Shown here one piece after another: positions 38,973 to 53,700 of a DNA stretch of 64,000 nucleotides. The stretch spans positions 11,895,240 through 11,959,239 of the forward strand of contig CM030869.1 of assembly GCA_018105865.1 (NCBI GenBank). Reading direction: 5' to 3'. The notes below the pieces were generated by a model, which saw only the letters and a list, made by a program, of their open reading frames with translations, had not been told where the DNA came from and ran no database searches. Position 1 is the stretch's first letter. Each line of letters begins with the position of its first letter. The position numbers and the translations under genes are program-made. The DNA is from Metaphire vulgaris. Lineage: Eukaryota > Annelida > Clitellata > Crassiclitellata > Megascolecidae.

Positions 38973-39560
38973 TGCAGACTTATTTAAATTCTAGAAAAAA
39001 ATGTTAAAACAATCCTTAAATCTTATGATCAAATCATAGTTTCATTTTCATTTAAAACTCTTAAGAATGTCGAGAACTGACAAATAAACGGGTCTTATTT
39101 TCGTCAAGCTTAGTCTTGGCGCTATAAAAAGTAACATGAAAAGCAATACATTGTTCGCGTTCACAGTTGAATGTAATCAATTCGATCCCTGATTTCACTT
39201 AATTTCACCAAAAATCACAATCCGACGCTCATTCAACAATCACAAAAATTTTTACTATTAAAATCTCAAGGATTTTTCCGTCTTTGCGCCGTACGATGAC
39301 GCACAGAGTTGGTCATTTTCCGTTATTAGTTGCACCTCGAATCAGAGAGATTTCAGAAATCCTAATAACATCACAACTATTTGTTTGAACTAAAAAATTC
39401 TGGTGTTAACTTGCCTCCTAAGCAGATCGGCGTTTTCGCTTATTTTGGGAATTTTGAAGAAAATAAAATTTCAAAGACTTTCTTCGATTCTTTTTTAATA
39501 GAACCTCTTAACAATCGCACGACGCGATAGTCGATAGATGGCGCTGCTGATCAAAGACAC
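38973..39560 (-). promoter_or_regulatory. BAG6 5' leader and likely promoter region
   Basis: A clear acceptor (ttttttctag) at 38991 lies 18 bases before the BAG6 ATG, so the 5' UTR is spliced and a non-coding first exon lies further upstream. I could not place its donor. No TATA box is obvious. Confidence 0.4.
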
Positions 39561-41457
39561 ATAAACGTTCAAGAATGGCTTGACTTCTATAGCGCTATAT
39601 CTCATTAAATATGGTACAGCGCGTTGTATCAGTTTTAGTGTTTAGTCGTCACCGACTGGTTCTATAAGCGTATTTATTCGAAATTGCACTCCGTATATAT
39701 GATTTTTCAGTGATTATAGAAATATCACTCGAGTCTGCTAATGTAGCACATAGCAGTGGTCTACTGTTTTTATGTCCATAGTCTCTAAATAGTACTTCTG
39801 TGGGCCTTTAACTGGAGAACGTTGAATTCCTAGAAGTTTTATGGTCCACACTTTATGCAAATACCAATCCTTTCAAAGCATAATTTAGTCAGTTTCATAT
39901 GAGATACAGTGGGGGGTCCTAGAGAACACTCCATTTGGGTCTACAGTGTAATAACAATTCTTCACAGTAAGATTACAATAAATTTGATATTGGATCACAG
40001 TTTACTAGAACCAAAGAGATAGGATTTGACATCCACTGTACACAATAATTGACTATCAGCCACTCTGACAGCTCCCAAATGCATAGGCAATAGTACTGTC
40101 CATTGTCCAATTAGAATTGGTTCTACCTGCAATTTGCATACACAGCAGTAGGCCTAAATTGGCTAGAAACCACACGAAACAAGATTCGGTTTCAGATTTT
40201 GCAACATGCATTAGAGCACATTTTCCTTATTAAAAAGCACGAGCCAGAGTCAACAGACAATTGCAACAGTTTCTTCAGGTAATTTTCGCCACGATCTGGT
40301 TTAATTATTTATGGCATAAACCAAAGCATTTTAAAAATCATCAGATGTAAGATAGTAGTACATTTTATATATTTTCATAACCTGGTAAGTAAACAACAAT
40401 ACATACAAATGATCTGTAAATATAGAAAGCAATGAATGTCAGCTAAAAAGTTACAAGACAAGCAGTGTCGGTTGAAATGAATACAAATTATACCACTGTT
40501 AGTACGTCACGAGGTGGGTAAAACGTGGTCACACAGTTTATCAAAAACTATTGGTTAGCATTTGCAAGACACAATCACAAAGTATAGAAACCAACAAATT
40601 TGAAAGTACAAAACTATTTTAAGATCTACTAAGCTGAGTAAAAGCAATACACAAGATAGTAACTTTAAACAAACAGACAGACACACAAACAAACTCAGAC
40701 ACACACATGCATGAACAATATCTCACAAGAGAAAAATGTCTTACAAAATCCAAGAGAAGATCTTGGTCTACAAAACAAATATATAATAATATAAGAACAC
40801 ATTATCAATATACTAAAGCATTCCGTTTGAATACAAGCAAATTATGAAAGCATGGAAGTCCAGATATTTTGAATACATCAACTGAACTGTAAAAGTATAA
40901 CTATATGAGGCGCTATACGAGTGTTACATTACATCACACATGAGATTCTATGTAGCAAATATGGTTTGACGACAATCTGCACAATTTGGTTTAAGTAAAA
41001 ACACCTTAAACCTAGTGCTGTTACGGTTTACCGAACCAAACCGAAACCGTGGTTTTTCGGTAAACCGAACCAAAACCGAAAGCACTTCCAAGAAGTCCTG
41101 TCTTCTGTTATGCTAAATAGGTTCAATTAAAAATATAAGTAAAAACGTGAAGTAATAGATGCACTATTATCTTAGAACCATTTGCACCAACAGCAAATCA
41201 AATATGATGGCAGGAAAAAGGCAAATAACAATAAACAATTAAAGAGTACATTTGATTTAAAATGCAGTCATTTTGAAAATAATTCTATTCAAAATAGATT
41301 TCAGACATTCAAAACCTTAATCCATGCACACACACCAGCCGGCACTTTGATATAAAATGCAAATAAGACTTTCATGATATAAACACTGTAGAGTGGACCA
41401 GTCAGATGACAGGAAATACAATAGTGTGTAAAAGTGACACTCGACGACACAGCTTCT
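39561..41457. other. Intergenic region between BAG6 and SLC44 gene
   Basis: A+T-rich, with no gene recognised. At about 41025-41095 the words TTACGGTTTACCGAACC and TTTTTCGGTAAACCGAACC form an inverted, TE-end-like sequence without a recognisable partner. The rest may include the 3' UTR of the SLC44 gene, which stops at 41458. Confidence 0.5.
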
Positions 41458-44400
41458 TCACGCCTGCTTCTTCAGTGCCTTGTTCTTCTTCCCGAGAATG
41501 ACCATCAACTCTTTATTCATGTAGTACGGCTTCTCCGCAGATCCATCGTGCTGCTCTAAATCCTCCACTGGATTTTAGAAGAAAACAAATGATACCAAAA
41601 TATCGTTTTATTATTTTATTTTATTCACTGAGAGTATCTAGTGAATTCAGTGAATTGCTGATTCAAAACTGATTCAGAAATGAAAACCTAATTCACTGAC
41701 CATTACGTTTCCCTAATAGATTAGATTTAGATTAGATAAATATACTTCTAGGCCCTTTGTGGCACCAAAGCGCCGCTGCAGTCAATTAAAACTCTCAAAC
41801 ATATATGTCTTTAGCTGAGATAGAAAGACAGCACGGGATGGAGACGCATCACGAAGGTCTGGAGGAAGAGAGTTCCACACGTTTGGTCCTGCGATCCTAA
41901 ACGACCTGTCTCCCATTTTAGTGGATGTCCTGTGGGAGACAAGCTTCCTTGTGTCATCAGACCGCAGGCGTGTGCTCCGATTTGTCGAGCGAAGAAGTTG
42001 ACAATCCTGGATTAGATAATCGGGAGATTCCCCTCGCAAGCACTTGTCGACAAGAGAGATCAGTTTGTAGTGTATCCTCTTTCTGACCGGAAGCCAGTGC
42101 AGTTCTCGCAAGATTGGTGTAATGTGTTCATTTCGTCTGGTGCCTGTGATCAGTCCGCCCCGAGTTCTGCACCGCCTGGAGACGTTTGATTTGGGCTTCA
42201 GTGATTTGGAACAGGAGACTATTACAATAGTCCAGTCTCGTACTAATCCAGGCATGGACCAGTACTTCAGCGGTATCACTTGACATTGATGAGGCAATCA
42301 CTCTTAAGTTTCGTAATTCAAAGAAACATGTCGAGACTAGGTGAGAGACATGATGTGTCATGGTTAAGTTTTCGTCCAACAGGATTCCAAGATTTCGAAC
42401 CAGCTTCGATCTAAAAATTTGCACCGAGCCCAGATTTATGCTGGTGAAATTTAATTTCTCAAGATGAGTTTTACTACCAAAGCAGATCAATTCAGATTTC
42501 TGAGGGTTTAACTTGAGTAAGTTCGTGCGAAGCCATTTGTCAATGTCCGATGTACAGGCCGTAATTGTATCAGTAGTTACTTCCATTTCATCCGTGCGAT
42601 GTGAGTGATACAACTGAATGTCATCAGCATAGAAGAATGAGGCAACACAGTGGTAATGATACAGGTGTGTCTGTTGGTGTAGAGTCAGAAGCATTTTACT
42701 TCTTAGGGGTCGTCCATAAATTACGACCCCTTAAATGTCTAGATATCAAAGACAGACACCCAGTGCAATGCTTTGATGAACCATTGCAGTTGATCAGTAA
42801 TAGAGCAACAACATGTTCTGAAAATGCCAACTATAAAATCTTCTTACAGAAACTAAGAAATAGCGTGTCAATGCCCATGCCATAGATGCTGAAGAAAGCA
42901 GATGCAACGATATACGAGGCACAGATTATTATCTGCAAAATAAACAAATATCTTAAGTTTTACTATCAGTCACTTATTAGCAATCTCACTTTAACAAAAG
43001 CAAGCAAACTGCAGCATAAATGTCCGTTAGTCTCAAAAAATAACAAGAAATAATACAATTGAGCAAAAATGAAATAATTAGACATACTAACCAGAACAGG
43101 CACCAAGTAGTAGTTCAGTTGCAAAGGTGGAATGACGCGGTCAATTCCAGGTACGTCACGAGCGAAGACAAAATACGCCAAAACACCTCAAAACAAACAC
43201 TACAGTATTCAGCGTCAGAGTTTCTTCAACAAGCCATTTGCACATAAAGGGCGATCTTCTAAAAGAAAAGATTTAAGAATTCTGCTTTGATAGGAAAAAG
43301 CACTTAGTGCCTCTGCATTTAAAATGCGTTCCGAAGCACATCTTCAAAGAAAAATCCTGACCACAACAAAGGAAACCCTAATCAAGCAAATGGCTTCAGT
43401 TAGTTCAAAACCTATTAAACAATGACGAAGAAATGTTCAATCATAAACAAGAATGAATGAAGCAAAGAATTCTAAGAAGACGACTAAAGTGTCATGTGCT
43501 TACTTACTAACTGCACCAACTATGAAGAGTTTGCTGATGAAAAGTAGAAAGTCGGTCCCTTTATCAACAACAACAACTCTGAAATGATAACAGTACAGCA
43601 AAACTATTAGCACATAATCACATAATTTAACAGGGAATAAATAAAACACAATCGATGCAAAGGCTGGAGTCTGATTTGACCACACAGCACTTTTCTCACA
43701 TTGCCCGACCCAATGTAACCACAGCAATGCATTCCTAAATGCATAACGTGGCTTTGTGCACATAACACTTCTCAACAATTCACCTAATGCAGATCGAAAG
43801 CTCACCTAATGAGATTTCTCAGCAGAAGGCTGAATGCATTCTTTGCGGATATGCAGAAATTCTTCCCATAGACTGCAATCTAGTTAAAGAAATAAGTCAG
43901 TTACAGATGAAATCAGAAAACAGCTTTGCTTTAAAGAAACATTTTGAAATTTCACCTACAAACAGCAGTTGTCTAAATGACTTCAATGTTTTCATCCTCT
44001 GATATTTTGAATTCATCTGATATGCACAGAACGACTTTTCTAAATTCTTTTTGGATACAATTGCACGTTTACTGACCATTATGTAAGCATTTTTGGTAAT
44101 GAACTTCAGAAGTTTTTCCAGACAATAGAAGCAACATATCAGGCATCTAAAGAAATGCAACAAAAGTCAGTCAGTCAATCAACCAATCAACAAACCAATC
44201 AATCAATCAACTTCTCAGCATCATCATAATACCTGTGGCACCTACAAATGTGAACGAATGGACAGGTGAAACAAAGTGGTTCTCACTCATGATAGATCCT
44301 ACTGAACCACTCTAAACCCTGCTATTATTATTGTCGTTGTAGTCGTTGTTGTTTTTGTTGTCGTCGTCATTGTTGTTGTTGTTATAACTGATATTGTAAC

Positions 44401-44665
44401 AAATCAAAGAAAGCTGATCTAAGACAAGGTTGAGCCTCTTATCGGGTAAAACTAAAGCAAAGCAGCTGTACATAACAGATGTTGCATTTGAAGTACACAT
44501 TAACCAATCGCTTACTTCAGTATGAATTTTGCAACAATATTTTCTCTTCCCTTGAGTTTGTGATCAATGTACGTCAAGATTGCAACTATGAACTGCACAA
44601 TGGCAATCAACAGAGCACCAAAGGCCATTGAACCAATGTGATACCTGAAAGGTAGATAAGCTAAA

Positions 44666-44727
<62 letters not shown>

Positions 44728-47700
44728 CCCTAAAGCAAATCAAAATATCTACGTTGTTACGCAATTGGTAAAGAAGGCCACGGAGAGGAGAGGGAGGGGG
44801 TGCTGTGGATTGATTCTACCAAAATCCTGGAAACTTTACTTATGAAGTTCTGAATTGAATTTCCTGACAGAACTTTTTTGCTCATCAACTCATTCAACTG
44901 CAAGCAAAATAGGAGGAGCATAGGGAAAGTGAATTGCTTTTTACAGAGCACCGCCATTTTGTTTTAGCCCTCCTCTGTACCTTGACATAAAAGTTAGTAA
45001 AAAATAGTAATCAAGACCATACAAAGAACACAGCCTGAGAATAGAGCAAAGTATATTACAGCATAAATCCCTAATTGGTCAAAATAAATTAAGCGGTCGA
45101 CCTGAACGCTCTGCAAAATGAAGAGAGGACTGGAAAGAATGGGACGTCCTTTGGCTTCTCATACGCCCAATAGTAACTGGCAAAGGCGCCTGCGATTGTC
45201 AACTGACCAACAGCAAAGATGAAGTTCATCAACCAAAACCACATAAACAGCTGAAACGCCTGAAGGACGTAAGTGTACCGGCTGAAAAAAAAATACAATT
45301 AATTCTCATAACAGAGACATCATCTTAGATTTTGAACGGCCGCTTTATTTAAAACATTCTGAACATCATATGTAATCAAATGCAATCTATCAGACGATCA
45401 GATTCGCCTCTTTTCCGTCAAATGCAAATGCTAAGAATCAGTGATGCATCATGCAACTGATTCCTTTTATCAAATGCTATCAATTAAACCATGGAACAAT
45501 AACATCTCACAGCTGTGTTCTGTCTAAGTAACAATGTGTGTCTTTATAAAAGTAAGCACATGACAATTTGATCTCCACTAAACACAGATACAGTTATACA
45601 AATGAGTGGGTTGGTGGGTGGGTGGGTGGGTGGGTGAGAGAAAGTTCAGTTAAAGTATTTTAGTTAAAGGGGTTGCATTTCTTTCACTTAATTCACTAAA
45701 TACACTAAGTTACAAATTAATGACAACCATAATTATTGGACAAGATCAGAATGCTTTCACTCATATTATGTGAAACAATTGTAAATGGCATCTGAAGCTA
45801 TTCTCTAATCTCACTTAATCATTTAGTGCAAAATTACTTTAGATGCATTCTGGTTGGTTACTACTTTTCACCAGATGTCTGCACTGCTGCTGTTGCTATT
45901 CACCAGGTGGCGCTAATAGCACCTGATCACAGAGACACTCCTAGGCATGCAGAGATACACAAACGGTGGAAGCAAAAGGTGTTCGTTAATTAAACAGGAT
46001 GCCGTTTAATGACTCACACATCACAGTCGCCCAGCGTCAAACATCGACACGAGGCTCCAGCGAATCCCTCTGCCTACAAAAACACATTCATAAAAACACG
46101 CCCGGAATGCTTGGCGCCCATCTGCAAATGCTGTCCAACTCAGCAAATTTCTTCACATCAATCGGTCAACTGGTCACTCTGAGTTGAAATTTTGAAATCC
46201 AACAGAGGAGCAAACAAGGTCAAGCTGACAGTGCAACATTAAATGCGTTCTACAGCAGCGTCTCTTTACCGTTATGTCGCATGGAAGCTCTGAGAGTCCA
46301 TCGCTCAACCAACAACGCACGTCCGTGTACTGTTGAGCGTCTGTGCTGTTGCCACCGAGAAGCGTACTGTTTCTATAAAGAGTGCAGGCTTTGATGCCAG
46401 TCATTGGAACCGCTGCCAGACAAACGGCTGATGCCCCCCAAAATGCAAGTAAACCAATCTGCATGAGGTACGGTATCAATGGCCAGAAGAGAATGCTGAT
46501 CATGTGACCAATAGCCCTGTAAATAAAGAGAAATAATACATTGGATGCAGTACCTGAATCAAAAGAAATCTCAAGCACCCAGTGTCTTGAGCAGCATCGG
46601 CAGTCTGACATAATTCTCAATTATTAACACAACTTAATCACACATAAACCTTGTAATTCAATAAAAGGCCACTGACTCAATTTCAAGCTACTCGTCCGCA
46701 AACGAATAAGTCAGTCCGACGTTTAGGTCCCGGTTATGACCGATAGGCAAAATACACCGAACAGAGAGTAAGATAGGATAGGATAAAAGAGAAGCAAGAT
46801 AAGTCAATGCAACATCCCACTGTGTTACCTGCTTGCTTCCTTGATGAGTGCAATTGCAATCCTCAATCGATTGACGAGAAAGATAAGAAGCAAAAGTGTT
46901 ACCACAAGAACAGCAGCAGCAATAATTCCTAAAACAATGGATAAGAACCATACATAAGAACACATAAAAAGCATTGGGAAATTCATTCAAAATCAAGAAG
47001 AAACTTGTAGACACATCTGCACCAACAACATACTCTCTTCAAATGCATGTTTCAGTCAAGATAAGTCAGCAAATGCTCTTCTCAGATGCTTCGAATCCAA
47101 CGACCAGTGCAAGTAGCTCAACATTCCAATGACATTCACATCAACAGCAAAGGCGGAAACTGGGCATCAGAGATACAATGAGATTATAAGGATTCACGTG
47201 AAATGGGTGACTCTACTGGCAAATTAATTACCTGCACCAAAACTCAATCAATCAGTCAATCATTCAATCAATCAACGTCTATGGTGCCACTTAGGGTATA
47301 TCACCCAATGCAAAAACCAAGTTCTGGCCGAATAGGAGTGAGACCAAGTGTCGAAAGAATAGCAGTCTAGATGAAGGAGAAACTTACACCAAAGTAGATA
47401 ATCTTTTACAAACCAAGAGCAAGCCAAGTCTCCTTTAAGTTGGCGTAATAGGACAAATTCTGTGTTACGATCCACTGATCAGATGAGTCTTTCAAGTCTA
47501 CGTACTTCTTGAAGCAATGGAAGATTGCTACAACAGTCACAATAGTCAAGCCTTCACTTTGTTTGATATTCAATGTCCATTGACGATGTAGATTATAATC
47601 ATGAATAAATTAATTTGAATGTTTTTCACATAAAAAGAGCCAAAATTAGTTGTTGATGGTTTAATTTTTATTGGTTTTAAGTCACACCAATGAAAACAGC

Positions 47701-50700
47701 AGTCTTGTATAAATATATAATGGGTGGGCAAGAGAGACGAGGGTTCGGCCACAGCAATGCATGGCAGGCACAACTGGTGTTCATAAAAATAAAGATACCA
47801 GGACTGCAATTCTCCAACGTACAGTAAAACCTATTCGTGCTCAGCAGAAAATAATATTACCACACAAAATGGAAAGTTCTTGCCCCACTTAAACACCTGA
47901 ACTTATCTGCAATCAATTAATTTGGCCAGATCAATAGCCATCTACCAACAACAGTAGTACAAAGTTGGACAGCTCAAAATTCCTGCCTAACACTCACCTG
48001 ATCAAAAAGTGCAGAAATGCAAACATTCTTATCTAATAACTTTGATTAGCTAATTACAAGGAATGTTAGCTTATATGAAATACTACTGGCTCTAATATGG
48101 CTAACTAGCCAAAACCCCTTGGCGTGGCCAGCCTGTTTAGCTCACTCCGTGTGTCACCTGAGAATGTAACTTTAAGGAATAACAGAAATTATGAAGACAA
48201 AAATAAAACCAATAAACAACTTGGGATTTGAGGTCTCTTAGTAATAATATTTAATAATAATAAATTAATATTAATAATAATAATAACCATATGAAAATAA
48301 TCCGATGAATGCGACGATCGACAACCAGACAATGAATCCTGCCAACCAACGCAAAAGAACAATCCAAAGGAAAGAAACGACCATTGCTATTGTAGCAAAG
48401 CTGAAAAACAAAAACCAACAAAATCAAACAGTCATAAACAACCCCCACACTGGACCACACTCTGTCAACTGGGCCACACTCTGTCAACTGGGCCACACTC
48501 TGTCAACTGGGCCACACTCTGTCAACTGGGCCACACTCTGTCAACTGGGCCACACTCTGTCAACTGGGCCACACTCTGTCAACTGGGTCACACTCTGTCT
48601 AGTTACAATGCTAAAATCCAAGGAAATGAGTCATCAATATGACTAAAGCCTTGAATGAGCAATTTCTCAAACTGCTTTAGAAACTCTATCCCTGTTCCTT
48701 TTTCAAGAGAAATTATTAATTCACAGGCAAAAGTAAAATACTTGCATAAGAATAAGCCGCCATGAAGCAGCGACATCACCAAGAATTTTGATTCCATAAT
48801 CTTGAACAACGTTCAGTTCTTTTGTGAAGTTTCTACATAGATTCAAATAAAAACCATGATACTATAAAGAGCACGGTGCTATTTGAAGTAGCATGTTCAA
48901 TGCTATTCAAATGCTTACTTATCCTAATTACTTCTGCTCTAATCGGCTGAAATCGTTCATTCAAACGTTTCAATAAAAAAATCTTATCAGCTGAAGGAAC
49001 AGGCAAATGTCTTCAAAATAAACTGAAAAATGCATGTCTTTCCAATTAATCTCTTATTGATCGAGTAGAAAATTTAAACTAAATTGCAACTCAATTGAAA
49101 TTTGCTCACAATGACCCAAATAAATGTATGAACCACTCAAAGATAGAAAAGACAGAGGCAGGGAAAGGCTGGCCTCGTTGAAAGACTGGCCTCGTTCAGT
49201 TGCTGAGGCCAAGAAAAACTGAAGGCACTAGATCGTCAGTTTTCTTATAGGAGTCTATTGTGCTATCTTTACACCAGTACGTTATTGCAGGGAATTGCTT
49301 GAAAAGCACCTGATGAACTCACAAGATGGCTTGCTCCAACTGATTGACAGAGATTGTCATATTGTTCCTGTCTGTCATTTGGGTTCCATTGACATTCATC
49401 GTCATGTTCTGACCTTGTCTGAACACACTTGAAGAAGGAAGACATCGATAAACAACTGAACGAAAAACAGAATCAAAGCATCATAATCATTGACAACAGA
49501 AGCATTCTCTTATAAACACAGAAATACGCTGATATGAGGATATGAGTCAGAGGCAAATGAATGATCACTAAATTAACTAAATAAACTTACTTACTTACTT
49601 ACTTACTAAATGCCTTACTGTATCATAACCATCTCAACAAGACTCTAAACTCATAACTTTAAAATCTCAATAGCAATTTTCAACAGCAGAGACACTGACT
49701 GCTGTGACATTATGAGCCTTAAAATAAGTCAGCGAACCACCTTCACATACCACTCAAAGCTCTAAACAGTCCAATGCTGTTCCAGGTATGCAGAATAATT
49801 AACAAATCTCTTAGGCATTTAAATGCTATCAACTGCAAAGTAATTATTCCAAGCATTACCTGGCTGAGAAGGAAAGAGAAAAGGAGCACAGTCCTCCACT
49901 TTTACAGCATCAATAACTGCACTCTAAAGTTAACCCAGAATAGAAGGCAAGAGTTAAGTCGTCCACAGTGAACAGCATTCATCAATAACTCATGGCTGAC
50001 TTCTCAGGTGCCATTGCTCAGAATCATTCCTCAAAATACTTATTAGTTATGACAATGATGTTCCATTTGAAGAGCTTTTGTATTTCTTACTTGGAGGATA
50101 TGGGATCAGAGCTTTTCACTCATAAAACTGCCACTTAAACTTTACTATTTAAGTTTTTTTTAATCTTAAAATTACCCAACAGTTGACCGTTGCTTTCAAA
50201 GATGTTCTCTTAGAAACAAAGAACATTTGAAGCAGAATAAATTCAAAGTTAGAATTAATACCACAGTTGTTGGTGCTGTTACATTGTATTTACAGATGGC
50301 CTTCATGGGATGAGAAGCAAGAGGAGTCCAGTAGTAATCAGGACAATGACTCACACAAATCTAAAATCACAATTAATTGCTTCATTGACATCAAACGGAA
50401 TTGCACGAAGTGTGGTGGGAACATCTGGACAGAGCAACAATCAAGTCTAAAGAAAGGAAAAACGGAAATTAAAACTTATCCTTTGTAGACAGTTAACTGA
50501 ATTGCTAAACAAAGCACTCCTAATCAAGGCAACAATTACTCTTGGTACTAAGAATGTACACTTCTGTATAGCACCAGTTCTAATACAACGTGAGCTATCA
50601 ATCGAGTATGCTTTCTGCACAAAATCTAAACCAAATAGAGAAGCAAAAGGACCGATACTATTGGAACCTTACACAGCAATGACAAGTAACTGTCAGTAAT

Positions 50701-53700
50701 AGAATAAAGAGTTCAATAACAAAGATTTCAGAGGGACAGAGACAATAAGCTCTGATCCTGTGCTCTTATTTGGCAGCTATCATCAAATGGATGGATGGAC
50801 AATCAATGGATAAAACCAATTTAAGCAGAAATATGTCTTAGTTATGTAATAAATACAAAATAAATAAATAACGTTACTGAAATAATGAAGAATATTCCCA
50901 TTGTACTTTTCTTCCTGACAGTATTACATTACAGTCTATGACATTCCAACTACATTGTAAGGTAACTTCAGGCATTTTCTTATCTTTATAAGTATGAGTC
51001 ACTGATGCAGTCACGTGACTCTGGCCATAAGATAATTAACTAGCAAGTAAGAAAAAATACTTAATCCACAATCTCAATACATACTTGTGGAGTTGGGCAG
51101 ATCTTGAACTGAAAGTTGTTTATGTCTAGATTTTTCAGATCCTTTGGCAAAGCTCCAGTTCCAAGAGCACATTCAATCAGGTTGAAATAAAGAAGATATG
51201 GCTTATCACTGCAAAACCAATTTTATGTCATCAACAGCTATTGTTAAACCCACTTAATCATTTTAAGATGTGCATTCAACATGGCAATCCTGGTAGAATC
51301 AACATAAAAGACATGTACACATTGTACAGTATTACCTGAAGAAATGTCATGAGTGCCAGGGATTCCACTCAGTACCTCACATAAATGTCACTCATTGGGA
51401 AAGACAATGAATGCATAACTGCACCTACCTGAATCTACCTGTTCCACAAAGATTGCCATAACTGTCAATTGGATAGATTAGGTATCGCGGATCTCCCTTT
51501 GCAAAAGCTACAGACATCAAAATCAAACGCCACATCACATTTTAAAAAAAACATTGATGAGTCACACACGATACGTGGATGGCATGCTCTACTTTCAGAC
51601 TTGTGTTTTACGCTCCATTCTTAGCCAACACAGAAACAGAATGGGAAATATTGATAGAAACTGTGGACAATATATATTTGAGACATTAAGAGAAATGAAA
51701 ACTCAAAAGAACTCTGTCCTTAAATGAGTCTGGCCGACTTTAATTCATTTCATCACTCTTCTGAATTTTTGCATATCTACAGCCTACTGTAGCACTAGTC
51801 CTTGCCTTGTCCAATTTCAAACAGGGTATCAATTTTATAATATTTTTGTGGTCTATAAAACCTGTAATAGAAGAAACCAGCTCTCTTAAGCGCCATCTTA
51901 TCTCTCGATTGATTTTTTAGACATTTGACAGAAAATAGATTTCTGAAAGACTTTGTATAGTGTCGTTTCAAATGGCTCATTATTTTTCGTGGCATTTTGA
52001 AAGCTCTAGAAAAAAATTGAGACAGAATATACTGACAATTCTAGTACGGTTTGACATAGCAAAGATGGGGACACAAGAATATGTGGTTTTAATTCGTTTC
52101 ATCACTCTTCTGAATTTTTGCATATCTATAGACTACTATAGCACTAGTCCTTGCAATGTCCAATTTCAAACAGGCCATGTTGGCCCACCCAAAATTTGGC
52201 TTGTGGCGCCCTCCATGCTGGCCGTAAGTGAGAAGTGTCACGTGACATTAAGAGCAGTGTTACAGAAAAGATCTTTAATATCTTCATGCAAAACTGTCGA
52301 TGAAATTCTTGGTTCAAATGCGGTGGTGATGATGATGGTGGTAATCGTAGTAAGGCAATGTGTTTACTTTTAATCTCAAGTTTAAGTTTTAACAACGGAA
52401 CCAACAATCAGAAAATTTTATTTCTAGAAGACGACAGAAAACCAAATGGACAAATTCTCTTCAACAAACAAAGAACTAACTCACCAAAGACAGCGATTGC
52501 TACGAACGCCACAATAAAGACAAGAAAGACAATGCAACACGGAATATCTGTACAACTTCTGTAAAAGAAATACAGTGAAACCCCGTTTAAACGACTCATT
52601 CTGCTGTTGTCATGGATAAAATTATAACAACTCAATGGCCATTTGCAGAATCATTGAGTGTGAAATTCTTATTTCAGGATTTCTCACATGTGGTAGAACT
52701 GAAGAACAGACATTTTTAATATATGAAGTGATACAAAAAGTGCAGCGCAATACATTCAAATAATATGAAGCACACAGCTAATCTACATTAGCTGTATACT
52801 CACATACATACATTTGGTCTAAGTAACTAACACCATTGTCTAAACATTATGCACACACAGTTTTAGTTTGGTAAGTAAGTCAGCATTCAGCACTAGAGAG
52901 TTAATGGTAAATAGCCTGGAATGACCTCTGCCAGATGCCAAATTCCAAATACAAGTAATAAATCTCCAGTAACACAACAACATGTAATTCTCATCTGTCT
53001 AAATACTTGCTGAAATATAAACCATCATTTGCTCATTCATTAGATGGCGCTAGTTCCTGCATATTAAGAAAAAGAATATCCCATAAACTTTCGGAAATAA
53101 TAAACAAACTACAATCAAATCTGTGTAAAGTCAAAAGTTCAATGTCAGCTCTATGTAACCTCACACTGTGAGGTCATGCAAAGGATATTATCTAGGTCTG
53201 ACTGTACATCCTAGTATCTATGACTATCTACTACCCTGATAGTTGTTCAGAAGCCAAAGATAAACCGACCAGATGGCTGCAGGGCAAAAGGACTTTGGTT
53301 AAGCAGCAAATAAAAAAACACAGCAAAGAATATCAAATGACAACTGCAAAGTACATTAATCACATCCCACGCACCTTGAATAAGAAGAAAATGCCAAATA
53401 GCAGAGATTTCAATCTACCCAACAGTACAGGACCCGAGGCCCTTAATCTTTCCAGAATCTGCATTTGGTCTTCACTATGATCATATAAGGACTTACTGTA
53501 TAAGGATTGATTGTATTTCTATTATAAAGACTGATTGTATTTGCATGACAGCCATATTAACTTGTCGGTTTGTCAGCAAAGGCTGCCATATGAGAAATGC
53601 TGAACAAAACAGCTACACACAAAAGCACTCGACTGGGTCAGGGTCAGGGTCAGGGTCAGGGTCGTCGGGAAAGTCTCCTAAGAATTATTATCACGGGACG

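Larger units (their letters stand above)
41715..42700 (-). mobile_element. 5'-truncated CR1/L2-type LINE in SLC44 last intron
   Basis: The minus strand encodes the C-terminal half of a non-LTR reverse transcriptase, with FFYADDIQLYHS (catalytic YADD), LDYCNSLLF, LHWLPVRKRIHYKLISL and a C-terminal GDRSFRIAGPNVWNSLPP block ending in a stop near 41782. One frame change near 42150 splits the ORF. The 3' end is a short ATCTAATCTAAATC-type tail, as in CR1/L2 clade LINEs. It lies in the same orientation as the host gene, between its last two exons. Confidence 0.88.
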
